This document shows, one piece after another, positions 27,252-36,900 of a stretch of DNA of 64,000 nt. Under the pieces are notes generated by a model. The model was not told where the DNA came from. It made no database searches and saw nothing but the letters and a program-made list of their open reading frames with translations. Numbering within the stretch: position 1 is the first letter of the stretch; each line of letters opens with the position of its first letter. The stretch covers positions 2,294,001 to 2,358,000 of the forward strand of contig NZ_CP029210.1 of NCBI RefSeq assembly GCF_003100395.1, in the 5' to 3' direction. Source of the stretch: Aquabacterium olei. Lineage in GTDB: Bacteria; Pseudomonadota; Gammaproteobacteria; Burkholderiales; Burkholderiaceae_C. The translations under genes were made by a program, and so were the position numbers.

Positions 27252-28027
27252 CCCATCTCAAAGACCTGCCCCTGGCGTCTCTGCAGTTCTACGCCACCGC
27301 GCCCTACCCCTGCAGCTACCTGGAGGGGAAAGGCGCCCGTTCGCAGGTGGCAACGCCCAGCCACCTGATCAATGCCGACGTGTATTCGGGGCTGGTGGCC
27401 AACGGATTCCGTCGCAGCGGCATGTTCACGTACCGGCCGCACTGCGATGGCTGCCGGGCGTGCATCCCCTTGCGCGTGCCGGTGGCCAACTTCGAGCCGA
27501 ACCGGAGCCAGCGGCGCGCCTGGCGTGCGCATGAACACCTGGAGGCCCGGGTACTGCGCCTGTGCTTCGTGCCCGAGCACTACCAGATGTACCTGCGCTA
27601 TCAGGCCGGCCGACACCGCGGCGGCGGCATGGACCACGATTCAGTCGATCAGTACACGCAGTTCCTGCTGCAAAGCAGGGTGAACTCCCGCCTGGTGGAG
27701 TTCCGGGAACCTGCCCGACCCGGCGAGACGCAGGGCAGACTGAAGATGGTGTCGATCCTCGACATCCTCAACGACGGGCTGTCGGCGGTCTACACGTTCT
27801 ATGAGCCGGAAGCACGGGCCAGCTACGGCACCTACAACGTGCTGTGGCAGATCAGACAGGCCGCACACCTGGGCCTGCCCTATCTGTACCTGGGCTACTG
27901 GATCGAGGCGAGCCAGAAGATGGCCTACAAGGCGCAGTTTCTGCCCCATCAGGTGCTGCTGGGCGGCCTTTGGCAGGAGCGGACCGCCGCTGACCGACTC
28001 AAGGCGTCAGCCGAACCTGACCACTGA
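27248..28027 (+). CDS. bpt: Aspartate/glutamate leucyltransferase
   Basis: Second N-degron aminoacyl transferase: attaches Leu to proteins with N-terminal Asp or Glu; homologous to eukaryotic arginyltransferase ATE1. The 259 residues include [44 protein letters not shown] with the cysteine cluster, and the C-terminal [26 protein letters not shown]. Starts at GTG 27248, overlapping aat by four bases. Its last 29 bases overlap the convergent SIMPL gene. Confidence 0.95.
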   Translation: MTHLKDLPLASLQFYATAPYPCSYLEGKGARSQVATPSHLINADVYSGLVANGFRRSGMFTYRPHCDGCRACIPLRVPVANFEPNRSQRRAWRAHEHLEARVLRLCFVPEHYQMYLRYQAGRHRGGGMDHDSVDQYTQFLLQSRVNSRLVEFREPARPGETQGRLKMVSILDILNDGLSAVYTFYEPEARASYGTYNVLWQIRQAAHLGLPYLYLGYWIEASQKMAYKAQFLPHQVLLGGLWQERTAADRLKASAEPDH

Positions 28028-28736
28028 CGGTCACCGACAGCGTGCCCTTGCCGGGTTCAACCGGCACCGGTGCGTCGGCCATCATTTCCATGGTCTTGGC
28101 CCGGGCCGCCATGAGGACAGGGCGCCCTTCGAAGCCCGGATCGGTGGACGACACGCTCACCTCGCCCAAGCTGAAACCGCGCTGCCCGAAATCAGCGGCG
28201 ATGCGCTGGGCGCGCTCACGGAAGCGGGCGATCGCCTGGCTGGTGAGCTCGCTCTCCTGAGACTCGCGAAGCGCACGGGACAGGCCATACGACACGCTGG
28301 TGATCTGCAGGGCGTTGAGCTTGCCGGCCGTCTGGCTGATGCGGGCCATGTCGGTGCCCTCCAGCACCAGCTGCGCCTGCCCCTGCCAGCCGTTGACGCG
28401 CCCGTTGTTCGTGTAGCGAGGCGAGAGGTGAAAACCACCTGTGCGGACATCCATGCCACCGGGCACGGCGGCCTTGCGGGCTTCGACCAGGGCCGCCTCC
28501 AGCTGCTGCTTGAGCTGGGCCTGCACATCGGCCGCCACGGGGCCCTCCTGCCGGGCCTGCAGGGTGATCTGGATCAGGTCCTGAACGAGTTCGCGGGTGG
28601 CGGTGGTGCTGAAGCTGACGACGTTGTCGCGCACGGGCTCGGCAGCCATGGCGGGCAGGCCCGCCAGGGTGGCGGCCGTGACGGCCAGGGCAGCCGCTGC
28701 ACGGCGGGATGACAGAGCGCGATGGATGGATTGCAT
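27999..28736 (-). CDS. Periplasmic SIMPL (DUF541) domain protein
   Basis: A 245-residue protein from the ATG at 28736. A signal peptide ends near PAMAAEP. The body has SIMPL/DUF541 features: [23 protein letters not shown] at the N-terminus, the [30 protein letters not shown] centre and [16 protein letters not shown] at the end. Members include E. coli YggE, linked to oxidative stress, but the mechanism is unknown. Its 3' end overlaps bpt by 29 bases. Confidence 0.88.
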   Translation of the reverse strand: MQSIHRALSSRRAAAALAVTAATLAGLPAMAAEPVRDNVVSFSTTATRELVQDLIQITLQARQEGPVAADVQAQLKQQLEAALVEARKAAVPGGMDVRTGGFHLSPRYTNNGRVNGWQGQAQLVLEGTDMARISQTAGKLNALQITSVSYGLSRALRESQESELTSQAIARFRERAQRIAADFGQRGFSLGEVSVSSTDPGFEGRPVLMAARAKTMEMMADAPVPVEPGKGTLSVTVSGQVRLTP

Positions 28737-28854
28737 GGGTGAACAGTCCCTCTGAGACGTGGTTTGCGTTCTTATACAACGCCGCGCCGTGGCATCCGGA
28801 CGACCCCGCTGATGGAATCGAAACCCGCTTGACGCAAGCCCGCCAGACCCGCAA

Positions 28855-28927
28855 GATTTGTAACAGCTGGTCAGACCGGCGTTTTTGCACGCCGGAACCT
28901 GTCCACAATCCGCCTCTGTTACAAATC
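28855..28927. promoter_or_regulatory. 12-bp inverted repeat with nested hairpin upstream of ompR
   Basis: GATTTGTAACAG (28855-28866) and CTGTTACAAATC (28916-28927) are perfect inverted copies 49 bases apart. Inside lies a perfect 7-bp hairpin CCGGCGT / ACGCCGG (28876-28895). The GTAACA/TGTTAC core resembles OmpR-family half sites, so this may be an autoregulatory operator pair; alternatively, as RNA, it would place the ribosome site (GAGG) at the base of a long stem. Confidence 0.5.
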
Positions 28928-28941
28928 CGAGGAAAGCAGAG

Positions 28942-29679
28942 ATGAGCACGACGCCTACCAACCAGCGTCCCGACCGCATCCTGGTCGTGGACGACGATGC
29001 CCGCATCCGCGACCTGCTGCGCCGCTACCTCAGCCAGGAGGGGTTCGAGGTCCTGCTGGCTGAAGACGCCAAGGCGCTCAACCGCCTGCTGACCCGCGAG
29101 ACGGTCGATCTGATCGTGCTCGATCTGATGCTCCCCGGCGAGGACGGCCTGTCCATCTGCCGCCGCCTGCGCGCCGCGAACGACGTGACGCCGATCATCA
29201 TGCTGACGGCCAAGGTCGAGGATGTGGACCGCATCGTTGGCCTGGAAGTCGGGGCGGACGACTACCTGCCCAAACCCTTCAACCCCCGCGAACTGCTGGC
29301 CCGCATCCACGCCGTGCTGCGTCGCCGCCCGGCCCAGGAGGCGCCTGGCGCACCCGCGAAGGAAGCGCAGACCGTGCAGTTCGGCCCGTTCGAGTTCGAT
29401 CTGGCCCTGCGCCGCCTGAGCAAGGAAGGCGAGCCGATCGCCCTGACAACGGGCGAGTTTTCGATGCTGAAGGCCCTGGTGCGTCACCCGCGTCAGCCGC
29501 TCTCGCGCGACAAGCTGGCCCAGCTGGCCCGCGGCCGCGAGTTCGAGCCCTTCGACCGCAGCCTGGACGTGCAGATCTCGCGTCTGCGCAAGATGATCGA
29601 GCCCGACCCGGCCCAGCCGCGCTACATCCAGACGGTGTGGGGCGTCGGCTACGTGTTCGTGCCGGACGGCGGATCCTGA
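28942..29679 (+). CDS. ompR: OmpR-family response regulator
   Basis: A 245-residue two-domain regulator: receiver domain with the acidic pocket at Asp17-19 and phospho-acceptor Asp61 (LIVLDLMLPGEDG), and a winged-helix output domain (LTTGEFSMLKALVRHPRQPLSRDKL, ending YIQTVWGVGYVFVPDGG). The sequence is OmpR-like rather than PhoB-like; Burkholderiales call this pair OmpR/EnvZ or RisA/RisS. ATG at 28942 has GAGGAAAG upstream. The partner kinase follows after three bases. A long inverted repeat precedes the gene. Confidence 0.94.
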   Translation: MSTTPTNQRPDRILVVDDDARIRDLLRRYLSQEGFEVLLAEDAKALNRLLTRETVDLIVLDLMLPGEDGLSICRRLRAANDVTPIIMLTAKVEDVDRIVGLEVGADDYLPKPFNPRELLARIHAVLRRRPAQEAPGAPAKEAQTVQFGPFEFDLALRRLSKEGEPIALTTGEFSMLKALVRHPRQPLSRDKLAQLARGREFEPFDRSLDVQISRLRKMIEPDPAQPRYIQTVWGVGYVFVPDGGS

Positions 29680-29682
29680 TCG

Positions 29683-31011
29683 ATGGCGCGCAAACGGTTT
29701 GCCCTCAGCTTGTTCTGGCGGACCTTCATCCTCCTGGGTCTGCTGCTGACCGCCGGCATCGTGGCCTGGGTCCAGACCTTCCGGGCGCTCGAGTTCGAGC
29801 CCCGGTCGGTGCAGGCCGCCCAGCAGGTGGCCAGCCTGGTCAACCTGTCGCGCGCGGCGTTGCGCTACGCCGACAGCATCAACCGCGTCACGCTGGTCAA
29901 GACGCTGTTCGACCAGGAAGCGATCGTGCTGAAACCCCGGGAGCCGACCGACCGCTATGAGCCCTTCGAGGTGAACCGCTTCACGCGGACCATCGGGCAG
30001 GAACTCCGCTCACGCCTGGGGCCCAGCACCGTGGTGGCCAGCGCGGTGAATGGCAAGGCCGGCCTGTGGGTGGGCTTCCAGATCGAGCGAGACAACTACT
30101 GGCTGCAGGCCGATGCCAACCGCATCGTGCCGCTGACGGGCAAGACCTGGTTCGTCTGGGTGGGCATTGCGCTGCTGGCCACGCTGCTGGGATCTGCGGT
30201 GATCGCCCGACTGATCAACCAGCCGTTGAAGGAGTTGTCGTTTGCGGCCAGTCGGATTCGCGAGGGCGAGTACGACTCGGTGCTGGACGAGTCGATGATC
30301 ACGCGGGAGATCCGCGAGGTGAACCAGGGCTTCAACCGCATGGCGCGCGAGCTGGCCAAGGTGGAGGAAGACCGGGCGGTGATGCTGGCCGGGATCTCGC
30401 ATGACCTGCGCACCCCGCTGGCACGGTTGCGGCTGGAGGCCGAGATGAGCGTGGTGGACGAGGAAGCCAAGCGCAACATCGCGGCCGACATCGATCAGCT
30501 CGACGCCATCATCGACAAGTTCATGGACTACGCCCGCCCCGGCGAGGTGGAGCTGGTGCCGGTGCACGTGTCGTCGGTGGTGGACAAGGCGATCAGCCAG
30601 TTCCGGGACACCAAGCGCATCCGCATCACGGCCAAGCTGCCGATCGACACGCGGGTGATGGCCGACGAGACCGAACTCAGCCGCGTGCTGATGAACCTGT
30701 TCGAGAACGCGCGGCGCTACGGGCGCAACACCTACACGGGCGTGACCAATGTAGACGTGAGCTACACGCGATCCGGCTCATGGGTGATTCTGAGCGTGCG
30801 GGACCACGGTCCGGGCGTGGCACCTGAAAAGCTGGCGGCGCTGACCACGCCCTTCTTCCGCGGGGACGCAGCCCGCACAGCGGCCACCGGCGCCGGGCTG
30901 GGGCTGGCCATTGTGGACAAGGCCCTGCAGCGCATGGGCGGCGCCCTGGAACTCGCCAACGCACCGGGCGGCGGGCTGGTGGCGCACATCAAGCTGCGCC
31001 GCGCGCCCTGA
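29683..31011 (+). CDS. envZ: EnvZ-type membrane sensor histidine kinase
   Basis: A 442-residue inner-membrane kinase: TM1 at about 12-35, a periplasmic region of about 120 residues, TM2 about 155-177, HAMP linker, dimerisation/phosphotransfer domain with His240 (GISHDLRTPLARL) and an ATPase domain with N box (LMNLFENARRYG), G1 (DHGPGVAPEKL) and G2 (GAGLGLAIV). The periplasmic domain resembles the EnvZ/RisS group. Co-transcribed with ompR. Stimulus unknown; osmolarity or acidity are suggested for relatives. Confidence 0.93.
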   Translation: MARKRFALSLFWRTFILLGLLLTAGIVAWVQTFRALEFEPRSVQAAQQVASLVNLSRAALRYADSINRVTLVKTLFDQEAIVLKPREPTDRYEPFEVNRFTRTIGQELRSRLGPSTVVASAVNGKAGLWVGFQIERDNYWLQADANRIVPLTGKTWFVWVGIALLATLLGSAVIARLINQPLKELSFAASRIREGEYDSVLDESMITREIREVNQGFNRMARELAKVEEDRAVMLAGISHDLRTPLARLRLEAEMSVVDEEAKRNIAADIDQLDAIIDKFMDYARPGEVELVPVHVSSVVDKAISQFRDTKRIRITAKLPIDTRVMADETELSRVLMNLFENARRYGRNTYTGVTNVDVSYTRSGSWVILSVRDHGPGVAPEKLAALTTPFFRGDAARTAATGAGLGLAIVDKALQRMGGALELANAPGGGLVAHIKLRRAP

Positions 31012-31014
31012 GGC

Positions 31015-31518
31015 TCAGCGCCGGTAGAGCAGGCATACGGCCCGCGTCTCGATGGCGCGGCCCTCGCCCACCGGCCCCATCTTCTCGGCTGTCTTGGCCT
31101 TCACGTTGACGGCGTCCTGGGCCAGCCCGAGGACGCTCGCGATGCGCGCGCGCATGGCCGGGATGTGGGGCGCCATCTTGGGCGCCTGGGCCACGATGGT
31201 GCTGTCGACGTTGACGATGCCCCAGCCGCCCTCGGCCACACGGCGGGCGGCCTCTGTAAGCAGCACGACAGAATCGGCGCCCTTGAACTGCGGGTCGGTG
31301 TCAGGGAAATGGCGGCCGATGTCGCCCAGGCCAGCCGCGCCAAGCAGGGCGTCGGTGATGGCATGCAGCAGGGCGTCAGCGTCGGAATGGCCGAGCAGGC
31401 CGTGGGTGTGCGGAATGGTGACGCCGCCCAGGATGAGCGGGCGACCCGAGACGAGGGCATGGGTGTCCCAGCCTTCGCCCACGCGCAGAGGGGGCAGGTT
31501 CATGGCGGATGCGTTCAT
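31015..31518 (-). CDS. ispF: 2-C-methyl-D-erythritol 2,4-cyclodiphosphate synthase
   Basis: Fifth step of the MEP isoprenoid pathway. The 167-residue product has [11 protein letters not shown] (metal-binding Asp/His), [19 protein letters not shown] (the YgbB signature) and the C-terminal [22 protein letters not shown]. The start is ATG 31518 (31503 also possible); the open frame to 31611 covers the amtB control region and is not coding. Usually next to ispD; here amtB lies between them on the other strand. Confidence 0.97.
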   Translation of the reverse strand: MNASAMNLPPLRVGEGWDTHALVSGRPLILGGVTIPHTHGLLGHSDADALLHAITDALLGAAGLGDIGRHFPDTDPQFKGADSVVLLTEAARRVAEGGWGIVNVDSTIVAQAPKMAPHIPAMRARIASVLGLAQDAVNVKAKTAEKMGPVGEGRAIETRAVCLLYRR

Positions 31519-31576
31519 CGTTGCTTGAATGGTGGCATTGTCGCGCGCACAGCGGCCGCCATCCGGCCAGCGCGAA

Positions 31577-31654
31577 TGCACCATCGGCGTGCACACTTCG
31601 GCCGCATCCATGCACCAGCGGCGTGCAGGGCAGGCCGTGCACCAGCGGCGCGCA
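31577..31654 (+). promoter_or_regulatory. Three tandem NtrC-like sites upstream of amtB
   Basis: TGCACCATCGGCGTGCA (31577-31593), TGCACCAGCGGCGTGCA (31611-31627) and TGCACCAGCGGCGCGCA (31638-31654). The first two have exact GCAC-N7-GTGC symmetry; the third has GCGC in the second half. Their centres are about 109, 75 and 48 bases upstream of the predicted start. The near identity of the boxes and the sigma-54 promoter that follows make NtrC control likely. Confidence 0.8.
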
Positions 31655-31667
31655 CGTCCGCAATCCT

Positions 31668-31682
31668 TGGCACTTCTCTTGC
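31668..31682 (+). promoter_or_regulatory. Sigma-54 promoter of amtB
   Basis: TGGCACTTCTCTTGC matches the -24/-12 consensus TGGCACG-N4-TTGC at all but one of the defined bases, with exact GG-N10-GC spacing. The predicted start is near 31694, leaving a 71-base leader. Confidence 0.88.
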
Positions 31683-31707
31683 TTTCTCTTGGTGCGCATC
31701 AACCCAA

Positions 31708-31741
31708 GATGGCGCACTCGGCCCCAGCTCAGTGCGCCATC
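31708..31741 (+). other. Perfect stem-loop in the amtB leader
   Basis: GATGGCGCACT (31708-31718) and AGTGCGCCATC (31731-31741) form an 11-bp perfect stem with a 12-base loop, entirely within the predicted 5' leader. It is followed by a small CTTT/AAAG hairpin that includes the weak ribosome site. It is not followed by a T run. Role unknown. Confidence 0.5.
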
Positions 31742-31764
31742 GCGTTCTTTCGTGAAAGCCGAGC

Positions 31765-32967
31765 ATGGAGCAACTCAAACAAGGCGCTGACGCGCTGTTC
31801 ATTCTTCTGGGCGCCGTGATGGTGCTGGCGATGCACGCGGGCTTCGCCTTTCTGGAACTGGGCACCGTGCGCCACAAGAACCAGGTCAACGCCCTGGTCA
31901 AGATCCTGGTGGATTTCTGTGTGTCGACGCTGGTGTACTTCTTCGTGGGCTACACCGTCGCCTACGGCGTGGACTTCATGGTCGGGGCCGGCACGCTGGC
32001 ACAGAACAACGGCTATGCACTGGTGAAGTTCTTCTTCCTGCTGACCTTCGCAGCGGCCATTCCCGCCATCATCTCGGGCGGCATTGCCGAGCGCGCCAAG
32101 TTTGGTCCGCAGCTGATGGCCACCGCAGTGATCGTGGGACTGGCCTACCCGCTGGTGGAGGGCGCCGTGTGGAACAACCGCTTCGGCTTTGAAGACTGGC
32201 TGCAGTCAGTGACGGGCGCGCCCATGCATGACTTCGCAGGCTCGGTGGTGGTGCATGCGTTCGGTGGCTGGATCGCACTGCCGGCCGTGCTGATTCTGGG
32301 TGCGCGCCGCAACCGTTATCGCAAGGATGGCGCGATGTCGGCCCACCCGCCGTCGAGCATCCCCTTCCTGGCGCTGGGCTCGTGGATTCTGGCCGTGGGC
32401 TGGTTCGGCTTCAATGTGATGAGCGCGCAGACGATCGACAAGATCTCGGGCCTGGTGGCGGTGAACTCGCTGATGGCCCTGGTGGGCGGCACGCTGGTGG
32501 CCGTGCTGATGGGCAAGAACGACCCGGGCTTTGCCTACAACGGCCCGCTGGCGGGCCTGGTGGCCGTGTGTGCGGGCTCGGACATCATGCATCCGGCCGG
32601 TGCGCTGGTGGTGGGCGCCATCGCGGGGGCCATCTTCGTGGTGATGTTCACGCTGGTGCAGAACCGCTGGAAGATCGACGACGTGCTGGGTGTGTGGCCG
32701 CTGCACGGGCTGTGCGGCGCATGGGGCGGCATGGCCGCCGGGGTCTTCGGCCAGCAGGCACTGGGCGGCATTGGCGGCGTGAACCTGGGCACCCAGGTGC
32801 TGGGCACCGTCATCGTGGTGCTGTGTGCGCTGGCGACGGGCGGCCTGGTCTACGGCGTGCTGAACAAGGTGGCTGGCCTGCGTCTGAGCCAGGAAGAAGA
32901 GTTCGAAGGCGCCGACCTGTCGATCCACCGCATCAAGGCCACGCCCGAGCAGGAGGTGTCCTGGTAA
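31765..32967 (+). CDS. amtB: Ammonium transporter
   Basis: Inner-membrane ammonium channel, 400 residues with about eleven membrane segments. The twin pore histidines are visible: His164 in DFAGSVVVHAFGG and the second in GVWPLHGLCGAWGG near residue 315; Asp156 precedes the first. No cleavable signal peptide is apparent: the protein begins almost directly in the first segment. Short cytoplasmic C-terminus (SIHRIKATPEQEVSW). No glnK gene is adjacent, unlike the usual glnK-amtB pair. Controlled by a sigma-54 promoter with three NtrC-like boxes. It lies between ispF and ispD on the opposite strand. Confidence 0.96.
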   Translation: MEQLKQGADALFILLGAVMVLAMHAGFAFLELGTVRHKNQVNALVKILVDFCVSTLVYFFVGYTVAYGVDFMVGAGTLAQNNGYALVKFFFLLTFAAAIPAIISGGIAERAKFGPQLMATAVIVGLAYPLVEGAVWNNRFGFEDWLQSVTGAPMHDFAGSVVVHAFGGWIALPAVLILGARRNRYRKDGAMSAHPPSSIPFLALGSWILAVGWFGFNVMSAQTIDKISGLVAVNSLMALVGGTLVAVLMGKNDPGFAYNGPLAGLVAVCAGSDIMHPAGALVVGAIAGAIFVVMFTLVQNRWKIDDVLGVWPLHGLCGAWGGMAAGVFGQQALGGIGGVNLGTQVLGTVIVVLCALATGGLVYGVLNKVAGLRLSQEEEFEGADLSIHRIKATPEQEVSW

Positions 32968-32988
32968 GGGCACCCGGCAGGCGGCGCT

Positions 32989-33741
32989 TCAGGCCCGCGT
33001 GCGCAGCAGGCGCTCGGCCAGGGCGAAGTCGCCCGGCCAGGTCACCTTGATGTTCTCGTAGTTGCCGACGACCAGACGCGGCTGGTGGCCCAGGGCCTCG
33101 ATGGCGCTGGCCTCGTCGGTGATGGCGGCCGCGGTCACGGGGTCAGCCAGCGCATGGCGCAAGGCGGGTTGCAGCAGCCCCAGGCGAAAGACCTGGGGGG
33201 TCTGGGCGGCCCACTTGTCACGGCGGTCGACCGTGGTGGTGGCCCGCGCCGCGCCATCGGCACCTGAGGCCCCCGCCTTGAGGGTGTCGGCCAGGGGCAG
33301 CGCCAGCAGGCCACCGACCTCGTCGTCTTCGCACTCGGCCATCAGCCGGTCGACCCAGGCCGGCTCGACCAGGCAGCGCGCCGCGTCGTGCACCAGCACC
33401 CAGTCGTGCGGCTGGGCCCCGCGGGCGACGAGTTCGTCCATCCCGTTGAGCACGCTCTCGGCCCGCGAAGCACCGCCGACGCGCGCCACCCAGGCGTGCT
33501 CGCCGCCAAAGTGGGGCACGTGGCGCTCGAACTGGTCATCCGACGGCGACAGCACAACGAGCGTGGCATCGAGCCGGGCCACGCGGGCGAGCGCCGACAA
33601 GGTGTGCGCTACCAGGGCCTGCCCGGCCACCGGATGGTATTGCTTGGGCCCCCCGGCCGCGGCACGCTCCCCCACCCCGGCACAGGGGACGATGGCAAAA
33701 CAGCGAGGGCGGAAGGTCGGGTCGGGTGTCACGGCAAACAT
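32989..33741 (-). CDS. ispD: 2-C-methyl-D-erythritol 4-phosphate cytidylyltransferase
   Basis: Third step of the MEP pathway: couples CTP to methylerythritol phosphate. From the ATG at 33741 the protein has 250 residues. Nucleotide-binding loop VPCAGVGERAAAGGPKQYHPVAGQAL, active-site DWVLVHDAARCLV and DRRDKWAAQTPQVF are intact. The frame is open to 33906 but overlaps the mfd promoter region. Divergent from mfd across 176 bases; separated from ispF by amtB. Confidence 0.97.
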   Translation of the reverse strand: MFAVTPDPTFRPRCFAIVPCAGVGERAAAGGPKQYHPVAGQALVAHTLSALARVARLDATLVVLSPSDDQFERHVPHFGGEHAWVARVGGASRAESVLNGMDELVARGAQPHDWVLVHDAARCLVEPAWVDRLMAECEDDEVGGLLALPLADTLKAGASGADGAARATTTVDRRDKWAAQTPQVFRLGLLQPALRHALADPVTAAAITDEASAIEALGHQPRLVVGNYENIKVTWPGDFALAERLLRTRA

Positions 33742-33917
33742 GCCCGCATTGTCCCGGAAGAAGGCGCGGGGGCGGCGCGCTCGCCGAGGCCGCGTCAAAC
33801 ACGGGACACCGCCCGGGCCATGGCCGCGGCATCGTGGGACGTCAATCTGGCGGCCTAGAATCACGTCATCACGCCCGCACCGCCTTCGGTTCGGGCGCTT
33901 TGTCATTGTTGCGCGCC

Positions 33918-36900
33918 ATGTTGCCTAAGCTGCCCCTGCCCTCCATCGCCCCCGGCAAACGCTACACCCTGCCCCGCCCGCCCGGCTCGGCCGATGCGCT
34001 GCTGCTGGCGCAGTACGCCCAGGGGCGCAAGGCGCAGCGCCAGCTGACGTGCGTGATCACGGCCGATCCGGCCGACACGCAGCGCCTGCTGGATGAGATG
34101 GCGTTCTTCGCGCCCGATCTGCGCTGCAGCGTGTTCCCCGACTGGGAGACGTTGCCGTATGACACCTTCTCGCCGCACCAGGACCTGATCTCGGAGCGGC
34201 TGGCCACGCTGTGGAAGATCCAGCAGGGCGTGGGTGCCGAGACCGGTGTGGACGTGGTGCTGCTGCCGGCCACCACCGCGCTGACGCGCCTGGCGCCGCC
34301 CTCCTTCCTCGCCGCCTACACCTTCCACTTCAAGCAAAAGCAGAAGCTGGACGAGGCCGCGCTGAAGTCGCAGCTGACGCTGGCGGGCTACAACCACGTG
34401 AGCCAGGTCGTGTCGCCGGGCGAGTACGCGGTGCGCGGCGGGCTGATCGACCTCTACCCGATGGGCTCGCCCGTGCCGTATCGCGTGGACCTGTTCGGTG
34501 ACGAGGTCGACTCGATCCGCACCTTCGATCCGGACACGCAGCGCAGCCTGTACCCCGTGCCCGAGGTGCGCCTGCTGCCGGGTCGCGAGTTCCCGATGGA
34601 CGAGGCGGCGCGCGGCGCGTTCCGCAACCGCTGGCGCGAGCGCATTGAGGGTGACCCGACCAAGTCCCGCATCTACAAGGACATCGGCAACGGCGTGGCC
34701 ACGGCGGGCATCGAGTACTACCTGCCGCTGTTCTTCGATGAGACGGCGACCTTCTTCGGCCATCTGGGCGAGCAGGCGGCCCTGGTGCTGCACGGTGACA
34801 TCGACGAGGCGCTGCGCCGCTTCTGGACGGAGACCAAGGAGCGCCACCGCTTCCTGCAGCACGACCCGGAACGCCCCATCCTGCCACCAGAAGACCTGTA
34901 CCTGAAGGTGGAGGACTTCTTCACGCTGGCCAATGTGCATGCGACGCTGGTGGTGCGTGGCAGCGAGCCGGTGGACTGGGCGCGCCCGCTGCCCGATCTG
35001 GCGGTGACCCGAGGCGGGCAGGACCCGCTGAACAAGCTCGAATCGCACATCAACAAGACGGCGGCGCGCGTGCTGGTGGTGGCCGAAAGCGCCGGCCGCC
35101 GCGAAAGCCTGATGGAGCTGCTGCGCGACCACCGCATCAACCTGCCCTCGCTGGACACGCTGCAGGCCTTTGCCGAGAGCGACCACCGCCATGCGATCAC
35201 GGCCGCGCCGCTGGCTGCGGGCTTCATCTGGCAGGACGGCGAGCGGGCGCTGCACCTCGTCACCGAAACCGAGCTGTTCGACGCGACGCCGACCACGCGC
35301 CGGCGCAAGAAGAACGAGCAGGCCACCGACGTCGACTCGCTGATCAAGGACCTGAGCGAGCTGAACGTGGGCGACCCGGTGGTGCACAGCAACCACGGCA
35401 TCGGGCGCTACCAGGGTCTGATCAACCTCGACCTGGGCGACGGCCCTTCCGAGTTCCTGCACCTGGAGTACGCCGACAAGGCCACGCTGTACGTGCCCGT
35501 GTCGCAGTTGCACCTGATCAGCCGCTACACCGGCGTGAGCGCAGAAGAAGCGCCGCTGCACAAGCTGGGCTCGCCGCAGTGGGACAAGGCCAAGCGCAAG
35601 GCCGCCGAGCAGGTGCGCGACACCGCGGCCGAGTTGCTGAACCTGTACGCGCGGCGTGCGGCGCGCGAGGGCTTTGCCTTCCGCTTCTCGGCGCAGGATT
35701 ACGAGGCCTTTGCGGCCAGCTTCGGCTTCGAGGAGACGCCCGATCAGCGCGCGGCCATCCACGCGGTCGTGCAAGACATGATCAGCCCACGGCCGATGGA
35801 CCGCCTGGTGTGCGGCGACGTGGGCTTCGGCAAGACCGAGGTGGCACTGCGGGCGGCCTTCGTGGCCGTGACGGGCGGCAAGCAGGTGGCGCTGCTGGCG
35901 CCCACCACGCTGCTGGCCGAGCAGCACTACCAGAACATCTCGGACCGCTTCTCGCAGTGGCCGGTGAAGGTGGCCGAGATGTCGCGCTTCCGCTCGGCCA
36001 AGGAGATCAAGGCGGCGATGCAGGGGCTGGAAGACGGCTCGATCGACATCATCGTGGGCACGCACAAGCTGCTGAGCGAGTCCGTCAAGTTCAAGCGCCT
36101 GGGTCTGCTCGTCATCGACGAGGAGCACCGTTTCGGCGTGCGCCACAAGGAGGCCATCAAGGCCATGCGCGCGGACATCGACGTGCTGACGCTGACGGCC
36201 ACGCCGATCCCGAGGACGCTGGGCATGGCGATGGAAGGCCTGCGCGACCTGAGCGTGATCGCCACCGCACCGCAGCGGCGTCTGGCGATCAAGACCTTTG
36301 TGCGCAGCGAAAGCAGCAACACGATCCGCGAGGCGGTGCTGCGCGAGTTGAAGCGCGGCGGCCAGGTCTACTTCCTGCACAACGAGGTGGAGTCCATCGA
36401 GAACCGGCGCGACAAGCTGGTGGAGTTGCTGCCCGAGGCGCGCATCGGCATCGCCCACGGCCAGATGCCGGAGCGCGAGCTGGAGCGCGTGATGCGCGAC
36501 TTCGTGGCCCAGCGCTTCAACGTGCTGCTGTGCTCGACCATCATCGAGACCGGCATCGACGTGCCTTCGGCCAACACCATCGTGATCACGCGGGCCGACA
36601 AGTTCGGCCTGGCGCAGTTGCACCAGCTGCGCGGGCGCGTGGGCCGCTCGCACCACCAGGCCTACGCCTACCTGCTCGTGCCCGATGTGGAAGGCCTGAC
36701 CAAGCAGGCCGCGCAGCGCCTGGACGCCATCCAGAACATGGAAGAGCTGGGCAGCGGCTTCTATCTGGCCATGCACGACCTGGAGATCCGTGGCGCCGGC
36801 GAGGTGCTGGGCGACAGCCAGAGCGGCAACATGATGGAGGTGGGCTTCCAGCTCTACAACGAGATGCTGGCCGAGGCGGTGAAGTCGCTGAAGGCGGGCA

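Noticed and set aside
31577-31654. Three short similar repeats considered as a CRISPR fragment or iterons
   Set aside because: Seventeen-base palindromic boxes of NtrC type next to a sigma-54 promoter explain them; spacers are short and unequal and no Cas or Rep gene is nearby.
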